Source: Sequoia sempervirens
Taxonomy: Eukaryota > Streptophyta > Pinopsida > Cupressales > Cupressaceae
NCBI GenBank assembly: GCA_007258455.2
Contig: VDFB02254869.1
Location: 186,001 to 250,000, forward strand
DNA length: 64,000 nt
Direction of reading: 5' to 3'
Positions 55,135-64,000 of this stretch are shown here, in pieces. The first letter of the stretch is position 1; every line of letters starts with the position of its first letter. The notes under the pieces are model-generated. The model was not told the origin of the DNA, did not search any database, and worked only from the letters and a program-made list of their open reading frames with translations. The position numbers and the translations under genes are program-made.

Positions 55135-55985
55135 AATAATGGGCCCCAAACTTAAGACATCCTGATTTTTTCTTGAAATCATATTTTTTAGAAAAAGTAA
55201 TGATCTAAGGCTTGAGGGGTTCCATCTAAAGGGTTTTAATTTAAGAGGGTTAGATATGACCCCCTTAGATCAAATCCCCTTGGATAGAACCCCTGTAGTC
55301 TTAAATTATACCCTCTATGGAGTCTCCTTCACACCTATCAAAATGCTAACAAAAAGGCACTTTTTCTTTACTTTTTGAGGGATCAAATAAAGTCATTTAG
55401 GAATTATGTTTTTTAAGTATCTAGTCCTTATTATGAGTTTTCTAAAAGGATAATTATGAATATTTTTAATTTTATCATTATATTTATATTATATTTTTTG
55501 TGAATGTAGGTTTTTCACCAAACATCAAGGTATTTGTTTCACACATGCAGAAAAATAGAGAAAAAGAGAAAAAAATATAAAAAATATGTGTGCTCTAGGT
55601 ATTGATGTCCTTGTTTCAAAAAAAAGTTAATTTCAATACATAAAAACATTATAATTATTTTGACATATAAAATTAATTCAAAAAAATTGTGACAACAAAT
55701 TATGAAAAAAGATCCATGCACTAGATATTGATGTTAAACATCTATGTTTTAAAAGTTATAATTATATCCTTTCAATACAAAAATTTATGTGCTACGACAT
55801 AAATGTCACTTTTTGAAAATATTGTTTACTATAAAAGTTACATTAATTTTTTTTTTAAAATGAAAAAATATATTTGTAATATACACAAAAATCCTCACAA
55901 ATCGCTAGTTCACATCTCAAATTATTAATGGTTTAGTTGCTATAGGTTTCATAAAGTAGAAATTTGGTGAAAAATGTCGATTTCA
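55135..55985 (+). other. Non-coding block interrupting Gyp-F
   Basis: About 850 bp with no coding similarity between gag and the zinc knuckle, where gag should be continuous. Very AT-rich with poly-A and poly-T runs. Probably an inserted sequence; no terminal repeats or target duplication found. Confidence 0.45.
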
Positions 55986-55989
55986 ATGT

Positions 55990-56760
55990 CCTACTTTGGC
56001 CAAAAAGTGGGACATAGTATTGTGGGTTGACCCTGAACTTTGCTTCTTCTACAAATAACCTTCATTACCAAGTCATAGTTTCCTAGTGAAAGGGAAAGTG
56101 CACTACATTGAGGTAGTCTCTAAAGATGAGATAGGAGTTGAAGAACCTGAGGTACCAAGTGAAGAGGAAGAACTAAAATTGGAGGTTGAAGAAGAAGATA
56201 AAACAAAGGATCAAGATGACACTTTGGGAAGCACTCTTGTTAATATTTTGGGGACACCAAGATAGAATCCCTTTAGATTTTGATAAGTTTTTATGGGAAA
56301 AATATTCATCATACTCATTAGCACTAGTATCACTCATAATTGTATAGATGAGGGAATAGTGACTAGATGAGGAATCAAAATAGAAAACTTTATAAACCAA
56401 TATCCCAATTGAACCTAACATTGGGGGAGTATGACATGAAGGATGAATTCTATCTCGTTAGTATTAGAGACACAAATATGGTTTTGAAAATTCAATGGCT
56501 ACAAGCATTCGTGGATATTATACAAAATTTATAAACCATGGAACTAAAAATTCCAATCCAAAGCAAAGGAGGTAATACTTGATGGGATGTGAAATAGAAC
56601 ACCAAGTATGATATTAGTAAAATAGATGGAAATAATTTGTAGTCATGAATAGGTGGATTGTGTAGTGTAGTGCTTGGTATTGGTGACAAACTCTTCCCAA
56701 ATCAACAAAGCATATCTTGAGGAGGTGTAGAAGGTCCTAAACAAGCATTGTAGGGTATTA
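55990..56760 (+). pseudogene. Gyp-F zinc knuckle and protease
   Basis: FKCPTLAKKWD, then LCFFYK, a stop, PSLPSHSFLVKGKVHYIEVV is a decayed knuckle and the fixed phrase after it. An acidic linker (EVPSEEEELKLEVEEED) follows. Then traces of protease: YDMKDEFYLVSI and NMVLKIQWLQAF correspond to the end of the fold (usually V-L-G-x-x-W-L). The active site is not readable. Confidence 0.65.
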
Positions 56761-56779
56761 AAAAACATCCATCTTTAGA

Positions 56780-57288
56780 ATCCATCTAATAGAGGATCCA
56801 AGCATGTTATTGAGCTATAGTAAGACTCTAGGATTATTATCACCACTCCTTACTACCACCCCAAATAGCATAAGGAAATTAAAAGGGAAATAAAGGAACT
56901 ATTAGAAAGGGGACACATTCATTCCAACTCAATCCATTTTTCTTCCTTTGTAGTCCTAGTAAAAAAGAAGGATGACACAATGAGAATTTGCATTGACTAC
57001 ATACAGATAAATATAAATATTGTAAAATATTGATACCCAATCTCTATGATTGATAAGATGATAGATGAAATCCATGGAGTTGTAAATTTCTCAAAAAATA
57101 GACCTCAAATTGGGTTTTTATCATATCCAAATCAGAGAGGAGGATATCTATAAGATAGCTTTCTAGTGCCACTATGAGCACTATGATTTTTTGTTTATCT
57201 CATTCAACTCAAAAAGTTTTCTTGCAATGTTCTAGTCCTACATGAACCAAGTGTTAATAAATTTTTTGAGGATTTTCTATTGCAAGTA
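56780..57288 (+). pseudogene. Gyp-F reverse transcriptase, first half
   Basis: TPYYHPK, a stop, IKREIKELLERGHIHSNSIH, VLVKKKDDTMRICIDYIQIN, YPISMIDKMIDEIHGVVNFS and decayed forms of GYHQI...IYKTAFR...HYEFLVMPFGL are recognisable in shifting frames. The sequence stops at the point where the F-V-x-V-Y-x-D-D catalytic strand should begin. Confidence 0.82.
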
Positions 57289-58800
57289 TGTGTAGTTGTT
57301 GCTATCATTGATGTCAACAAGCTTTGGTGTTGTCATTGGTTTCAACTATATGATCAAGAGATTATTGCAAGGATGTGAGCAATGGGTATTAAGTTGATGT
57401 TGTCTATGATGGTGGGTATAAACTATTATCTACTGAAATTGCACCCTGTTGAATATGAAATTCAACATTTCAATGTAACATGGGAAGACCTCTCAAAGTG
57501 TGGGATTTGATAAGTAGAGGTCAACCTCTGGAGAAGGCCAACTTCCTCTTGGTATCACCTATTCTACTGACTTGTTAGGAAAAGGGTAAGAAAGAGTACT
57601 TGAAATGAAACTAAACCCTACGGTGATACACCAAATTTACTAAGAAGACATATAACACAGTTTATACACACTTTTTTAGTCAATGACAAAAGATTTGTCA
57701 TACACAACTCAATCACATGCGTTTTCTACATAAACATTTCATGAAAAGGTTCATATGGCTACACCCCTAGAAGGAAGAAAGACTTCACAACTTAAGATTA
57801 CTGCATTTTAAACACATCTCACAACCTGTAAAAATACATATTGCTCTAAAGAATGGTGCTAGGATAAGAAAAAACCAAAAGGAATCAAACAATTTCACAA
57901 GCAATTTCATCAATTATATTAATACACACAATTTAACAAAGAGATTGAAAAGGTAAAGTGCTTATACTCATTTATTTCAAAGGTGAAACACTAATATACA
58001 TTCCTATCGTGAGCTACAAAATGTAATCTCTCTTCTGCAAAGGACTCCAAAAGTCACAAGACATAAAAGTATCAGGTAAGAGATAACTCAATAATGAGTT
58101 ACAAAAGCAATATATCCATCCACTCCAAGTAGCTCCACTAAAAAGGGTTCTAGAAACCTCATTTTCGTAAGCCTCCAAAAAGCCTATTTTTAAGCAACTG
58201 AAACCTTCCCAAATGAGCTCCAAAAAGTTGAAATAGCCAACCTTGACCAATTCCAACATAATGACTCATGAAACTAACTCCAAACTTGGTCAAAAAATCC
58301 TAAATTCCCTCCAAATGTCTCTCAACCTCTCAAAAAGAAATTAAATGCTCCCTATATGCTTGGTACATGTTAGCCAACTCCATCAACCACCTAGATGCTT
58401 GCAAAAGCATAATTACATTCAAATCCATATCTCCCTTTGCCATGCGTTGAAATCTCAATGCATTTCATTTTACATTAAAAATAACATTTTAACTTAAGTG
58501 ATTTATAAATTATCACTTAAGTAAATTCTTTACATTTTTCAAAAATGAACGCAAAAATAAAAAACCATGACTCAACCATGAGAGTCAAATGCAAACGTTT
58601 ATAAAGTCATAGGGACTTTAATACATGGCATACAAAGGATATTAGTGTTTGCAAACTTCTAAAGCATCAACAAGGTCACAATGTAATATATTAGTTTGAT
58701 TGAAAATAAATGAAATGAAAAGGAAAAATGCCTAAGTCACTTATCGACATGTTTAGGGTTGAAAATACTAAAAAAAATAGCAACCAAAAACATCATTTTC
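57289..58800 (+). other. Copia-LTR-like start and unassigned sequence
   Basis: The first ~150 bp (TGTTGCTATCATTGATGTCA and GTGTTGTCATTGGTTTCAAC) resemble the start of Copia LTRs, compare GTGTTGTCATTGATGTCACC in Cop-B. End and target duplication are not identified, so it may be a solo or broken LTR. The remainder has no gene I can support; minus frame 58259-58014 is unrecognised. Confidence 0.4.
58492..58522. repeat. Perfect 11-bp inverted repeat
   Basis: ACTTAAGTGAT and ATCACTTAAGT face each other across a 9-base AT loop. Isolated; no associated element recognised. Confidence 0.7.
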
Positions 58801-58844
58801 ATTTTATTTGTTGCTCTTTAATTCTGGAACTTCACCGTCTTGTT

Positions 58845-58948
58845 GAGAGCACCACTATGGTGTTTGTGTGAAGCTTTGAAGATTTTACAAAGGATTGGTG
58901 ATGGCGGACTTCTTGTATTTTCAATGAAAAGGAAAAAGTATCGACCTC
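58845..58948 (+). CDS. Possible exon of an unrecognised host gene
   Basis: The open frame reads APLWCLCEALKILQRIGDGG, then LLVFSMKRKKYRPQ, and ends exactly at CAG followed by GTAACA, a plausible splice donor. Composition is protein-like, unlike the surrounding AT-rich DNA. I do not recognise the family. The left edge is approximate. Confidence 0.35.
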
Positions 58949-61083
58949 AGGTAACACTTTATTTCAGTAAATTGCTTCCTCCTTCATTTTCTATAGAAAA
59001 CATGTTCCATTTGAGCTCGTGGTTTCTCCATTTTTCATGTTTTACCAGGAATTTTATAAATGAATGCTCTCTTGTATAATCTAGGGCCACGGCTATATAC
59101 TTGCACAATTTTTTTTGGGGTTCTGAGTAATCAAACCCGCACTGCCATTCATCTTCACTATGCACATTTGGCTTTTAGTTATGCCTGCAAGTATTTGAGG
59201 GTTTGCTTATCTTCTCCATAGCTATTCTAGCTCATTGTATTTTGATGAAAATAAAAGTTTCATTTCTTTAAAACTCTAGCTCAAGGGTTACCTGTGGTTC
59301 AGCATTTGTGGCTTTTTTAATTTAAATCTCCATTAAAATAAGTGTTGACTTAGTCATTGTTCCATAAGAAAATGTTGCACTGTGAAGAAAAATGTTTTTT
59401 GTAAAATGGTTTAATTCCATTGCACAACACAGGTATAAACCAAGGCTCTACACATTTTTATATCTTTCATAAACAATACCCTTTTCACATGATCACCTTC
59501 AACAACACTATGCTCTGTCATCCCAAATACAAAAGACAATCCTATGAAAATTATCTACAAGTTTGCATTATCTTTCCCTGATTGACTGTATTTTTAAAAA
59601 AAATTCTTATGAATGAAAATCTTTGTATCCTGTACAAGAGTTTGGAACCTTAATCCCCTTCTCCTACCTTCTTACTAAAATCTTCATGTACCTAACTTTG
59701 GCTAAGGCTTGGTATAATGATTTATTTAATACATTTTGCTCACTGTTACTATCATATATTGCAATCTTCAATATGCTAGCACTGTACATATTATAGCCAT
59801 TCTCCCACATAGATATCATGGTTTCTCCACTTCATACTTGTGTTTCATCTTAATATGAATGAAACTTATGAGACACATTGCACAATATGCTTTATTAGCA
59901 TCATACGTTGCCTTTGTGTTTGATCATTTCTGAAGATAATGATTAGCCTACCTCTTGCTTAGTCAAACTGTCATACTTGTTTCATGACATTGTACATTAT
60001 CCTAATTATGAAAGCTTCAATGTTTTCGTGCCTTTTGGATGATTATATTTCCCTATTGGAACATTTTCAACATTGATTATAAGGAGAAATATCTTCCACT
60101 CCTGTAGAAGGCTGTAATCAATGATTTATGTACTTTATTTTCCATGTAGACTGAAAGGATAAAAGACAGTATATGGGCCTTCTTCTTCCAACAACTGAGT
60201 GTTCACTGGCTCTTGCTTATTGTAGATTTGAATCTTTTTTTATTCTTAGCTCTTTGTCACTCCTGTAGATTCATATTTTGGGTTTGTAATTTTTTGAAAA
60301 CCCATTCTTGCCTATGAAGGCCATGCATTTTGTGATCCACACTTCAATGACTTAGAATCCATTTTGATGATGAGGGTTTTACTTTCTGTATTTTATTTCA
60401 TAAAAAAATTGTATATTAGTTATGCTTTCAGATTTACATGAGAAAGTAAATGTTCTGGGAGTTTGAATCCCCTTTAAGATTACGAAGTTCTCTGATATTC
60501 TTGATTTGTATGGATATCCTATTCCACTAGAGATGCCAATCTCATGAGCATAATATCCAAAAGGCAGTAGCTTTATATTCAACAATATTGTATCACCAGT
60601 ACTTCCTTTTGACTCTGACCCCTCCCCTCACATGTGTATGATAGAGCTTATGGCTATGCACCTTGGTGACCATGATGATGATTGCTTTGCTCAGTTCTTA
60701 GAGACTAGTCATGCCATGAAATACGATAGACTTCTATGACCTCTAAAAGATTCAATCATACCTCTTTCAATTTTTTTTGAAAAGCACAATACAACAACAC
60801 GCCGAGCTCAACCTTTGTGGGAGTCACGTTTTACCCCAAGTGCTAAAATTTGATGAAATAATAACATTACTTTTCCTGTATCTACACATGAAACAAACAG
60901 TTAGAAAAATATATGTATATGTCTTATGTGCTTGATGGTCCTATTTCTTTCTTGGAAATTTACAGTTTACATGTTTTTTTAATGCACTTTAGGGTCAATT
61001 TATACATTCATGGGTGCATGTACATGTAGTGTTAGAGACCGTCATTGCTTAAAGCACTACTGTAACATTACTGCAATTTCTAG
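58949..61083 (+). other. Possible 2.1-kb intron or intergenic sequence
   Basis: T-rich on the plus strand, as plant introns often are, with no retroelement motif and no conserved frame. The minus-strand frames at 59165-58959 and 60585-60379 have no recognised domain. Confidence 0.35.
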
Positions 61084-61180
61084 ATGTAGGGGCTGGGAGC
61101 AGGAAGCTATGGAGGACGCAAGACAACTCAAAGCAAGAGATAAGACAAAGAAACAAACTCAGAACCAGTCATCAGGAAAT
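61084..61180 (+). CDS. Possible terminal exon of the same gene
   Basis: After CTGCAATTTCTAG, an acceptor-like site, the frame reads CRGWEQEAMEDARQLKARDK, then TKKQTQNQSSGND and a TAG near 61180. An AATAAAG signal follows about 120 bp later. The reading phase needs one base from the previous exon, which does not fit the phase-0 end at 58948, so an exon may be missing between them. Confidence 0.35.
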
Positions 61181-61817
61181 GACTAGCATCTTCCCATATA
61201 TGTGTATTCTTTTCTCTTAATCCATCAATTTATAAATTGTGCTTCAATTCCATTGAACAAGTCTCATAGCTTGTTTGAGACAAATATGTACTTTTGAATA
61301 AATAAAGATTACTTTTAGAAATATTTGTGCATATCTTTTCAATATTGTATGCACTTGTATAAATGCAATAATCTGTTACTAAAACTTGTAATCTCTTTGA
61401 TTTTTATGTTTATGTACAATTGAATGCAATATAGGGAAGATAGATAAGAAATGTACTTCACTTTCAGTTTGTAAACACTCTTTAGCTCACTCAACTTGAG
61501 TAAATAACAAAAATGAGTAACATTTTTGGCGACATTTACTACGTGTTTTCCTGTTAAACATTAAGACCAACTACCTAGGCTTGTCCATTGGGCACAAAGT
61601 CACTCAGAAAAATAAAAATAGTTCTTTCCAATGATGTAACTCAGTAGTAATAACTCAGGAACACCTTGGAAACTTATTGAAAACAAAATTACATAAAGGA
61701 ACCTATCTAACTGTGTTGGAAAACACTTAGGGAATTGGAAACTTGCATTTAGAAACCTACCCTACACTAACAGTAAGACAAAACCACTTAAACAAAACCA
61801 TTTACAGGAAAGCTAAA
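61181..61817 (+). other. Unassigned region
   Basis: No gene. ATTTTTGGCGACATTTAC at about 61528 shares TTTTTGGCGAC with the Gyp-E primer site, preceded by AGTAACA; too little to call an LTR end. Confidence 0.35.
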
Positions 61818-63880
61818 TTAGTTGCCCTTTCTTCTCAAAATACAGTGACTCACATGCTTGAGGAAAACTAAGTATAGGTGGGACACAGAGAAAAGTTCAA
61901 CAAGACGATGCAATGCCTCCTTAAAGAGGTAAACAAGTTCACTTACCTCACTAAATTGATCATATGTATTGTCAATCAAAGGAGGATAAGTGAGTTGAAC
62001 ATACTCTTGTTTGGCTACAAGTGCATCCTTAATGCTATCTTCATTTGTATCTTCATATGTGAGCGCATGATTGATCATTGGTGTTGTATTGGACTCCTTT
62101 GGGCTAAATATCTAATTGGACAGCCCCTTGAAAAGACAAAGCTTGAGCTTTCATTGCTAACTGCTTGCACATTCACTGTTGTTCCATCCATTTGTTGATT
62201 TGGACTAGGGAGAAAAAAATCTAAATGCTTAGAAATAACAACATTACCCTCACCTTGCATAATAACCTACCATATTGACTCCTCCTCCATAGTGAGTGGA
62301 CAATCCTCCTCCACTAGGGTAGCTAACAATTCATCAAAGCTGTCAGCTCTTGGAAGGCTTTTGGAAACAACTGGTACTAGTTCAAAACCATCATTATCAT
62401 TCAAAAAAGCACATTCCAAAATAGGCTTTTCTTATTCAATAAAAGAAGGTTGAAACTCAAACAATGAGGAAGTCTCCTAAGATAGACTTACAACTGGTAT
62501 ATCAGCTTCTAGCTCTTCTGTACAATAGAAAGGAATCTTCTTTAACCAACTAAAACATTGCAAATCAAGTACATGAGAAACTTGTTCAGTACTATACTCT
62601 TCTTGTTGCTTCAACATATTTTCAAGCTTGTGAACCTACTGCTCTAGATCAATGTGACTATCAACTATTTCAACCTGGTCTAATTCCTTGTCATCCAACC
62701 TTGAACAAAACTATTCAGTTATACTTGTGCATATTTCTTCAAAAATCTCAACATTAGCTTTCTCATTTACAACATGATCAAAAACATCAAAGCTCATATC
62801 ATGGACAGTGTTATCAGGTTTAGTTTCATGCTCCTCATCATGGTCCAAGGCTCTATTTTCTTGTTGATCATCATTAATCAGAAACTCATCAGCTGGTTTG
62901 ATGTCTTCCTGTTGTACTGGAACAATTTCTTCTGCTTGAAGATCTCTTTGTGCTAGTCGATAATGCTCCATAACTAGATGTAACAGATTTGGAGTTCTAA
63001 TCTCCTCCATAGGGAATGAGTTATTTTGATCAAGGGTCTGCTCTGCTTCTATTTTCTGGCTGATAGAGCATGATTTCATTTGTATGATAGGTGAATAAAC
63101 CTCACAAGGTGGTAGAGATGGGCTTTTCCAACTTGGAATTTCAAGGGTAGAAGTCTTAATAGTAGGTTCACTTGAAAACCCAGAAGATTTTTCCTATTTG
63201 AAAATTTGAAACTCATACTTGTGGTCCCCCTCTACTTCATCTTCTTTAACTCCAACTCTCTGCCTTTCAAAACTCTCTTCAAACTGCTTCCTTCAAACCT
63301 CCTCATGTAGCTTGCATTTATATTCTAGGTAAGCATGTCTTCCTTTGACCCGAGCTGACAAAAACTTTATTTTCCCCTCCTTAGCAGCTATCTTGCATTT
63401 AAGACCTTCAAATTGCATCCTTAACTCCTGATCATAAGAATAGGCTTGTTCAACCATTTCTTGTTGCCGCATAATGGTCCTTTTCTGCCTCTTAATGTCA
63501 ACCAACATTCTAGATATGCATGCAAACACCTTACCAATATCATCAATCTTCAAGTTGTGAAGACTTTGACTTAGATCCCACAACATACGGTCAACCTGTT
63601 GGATCAAATCCAGTACATTTTGGTAAGGGTTCTCCTGGGGATGATTATGTGGATAATCATTTGTAGGCTGATATGAAGGCTCGACAGGGCTAGGTGGGTG
63701 GTATTCATAGTGGGTATGCTAGTTTTCCTAAAAGAACATGGGATTTGAACTATAACCAGTTGCATGCTCAACTTGAAAAGGCTAATAAGGATGTTGATAA
63801 GCAACATTCTCATGATATAGAGGGTAATAATAAGCATTTTCTTGAGAATTTGACATCTTTTTCATTCAAAGAGCTGGAAA
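61818..63880 (-). pseudogene. Long decayed acidic/coiled-coil reading frame
   Basis: On the minus strand one protein can be followed for about 680 codons with a dozen or so stops. The N-terminal part is Tyr/Pro/His/Asn-rich (NDYPHNHPQENPYQNVLDLI), then a coiled-coil-like region (63607-63293: VDRMLWDLSQSLHNLKIDDI, RMLVDIKRQKRTIMRQQEMV). A very acidic part follows (63079-62711: EIVPVQQEDIKPADEFLIND), then SFDELLATLVEEDCPLTMEE and the pieces 62260-62075 and 62078-61818. No catalytic motif or zinc knuckle. It could be gag or an extra ORF of an unknown retroelement, or a host pseudogene; I cannot decide. Confidence 0.5.
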
Positions 63881-64000
63881 CTCAGAACTAACAGATTCTT
63901 TTGAGACATAACAGCACTTGTGTCTGTGAAACCAGAAGATTTGAGCTTAGAGTTGCCAGGTGTTGTTAAAACTACCTCTAAAGGTTGATGACATTGAGAA

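Larger units (their letters stand above)
53871..57288 (+). mobile_element. Gyp-F: decayed Ty3/gypsy element, truncated in RT
   Basis: Plus strand: primer site, gag, zinc knuckle, protease and the first half of RT, all riddled with stops. Sequence features (knuckle followed by GKVHYIEVVS, RT with IDYIQIN) are those of chromovirus-like Ty3/gypsy. It ends at 57288 inside RT, next to Copia-LTR-like sequence. Confidence 0.78.

Noticed and set aside
60379..60585. Minus-strand 68-codon frame
   Set aside because: No recognised domain, and it lies within a region that looks like an intron on the plus strand.
1..64000. tRNA, rRNA, integrated virus or organelle DNA
   Set aside because: No tRNA arm pattern, rRNA core sequence, movement-protein or plastid/mitochondrial gene text was seen by eye; a covariance-model search would be needed to exclude small RNA genes.

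Overview
The window reads as intergenic DNA from a large plant nuclear genome; a gymnosperm is plausible but not proven. It is AT-rich and holds no intact host gene. Almost everything recognisable is a decayed LTR retrotransposon carrying stops and frameshifts. There are no operons, rRNA, tRNA or CRISPR arrays. Element names (Gyp-A to Gyp-F, Cop-A, Cop-B) are mine.

Left half (1-30120) is one nested stack. Gyp-C, the oldest, survives as its right part (27145-30120). Cop-A, a full-coding but decayed Copia element, inserted into it (its right part is 18708-27144). Gyp-A, a minus-strand Ty3/gypsy element (1-18707, 3' end off the window), inserted into the Cop-A 5' LTR. Cop-B, a Copia derivative without pol (5235-15998), inserted into the Gyp-A gag. 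Gyp-B (9057-15237) inserted into the Cop-B 3' LTR. A solo LTR (840-1773) sits separately inside the Gyp-A RNase H region. Target-site duplications support most of these steps: TGTTC for Cop-B, GTATC for Gyp-B, ATGGC for the solo LTR. Removing Gyp-B restores a Cop-B 3' LTR of 1028 bp, the same length as its 5' LTR.

Middle (30121-34738) is old sequence holding a possible 1.15-kb element: inverted terminal repeats rich in AATAACCCATGG flank a short reading frame that looks like a FLYWCH zinc finger.

Right-centre (34739-51217) is Gyp-D, a minus-strand gag-protease element with TSD CATGG. Gyp-E (37779-45981, TSD GGTTG) is inserted in it. Gyp-E has 2.6-kb LTRs with two unusual internal arrays: eleven imperfect hairpins spaced 50-58 bp upstream of the TATA box, and seven copies of ACTTTGTGCT spaced 56-61 bp downstream of it.

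Right end (51218-64000) holds a very decayed Ty3/gypsy copy (Gyp-F) that stops inside the reverse transcriptase next to Copia-LTR-like sequence, two exon-like segments of an unrecognised host gene (58845-61180), and a long stop-riddled acidic, coiled-coil minus-strand reading frame (61818-63880).

How the genes relate: Cop-A and Gyp-A once encoded complete replication machinery. Gyp-B, Gyp-D, Gyp-E and Cop-B lack reverse transcriptase and integrase, so they probably depended on related autonomous elements. Gyp-B and Gyp-D share a conserved protein tail ending D-W-x-A-N-D-L-L, which suggests a gag-protease lineage without RT rather than independent random deletions.
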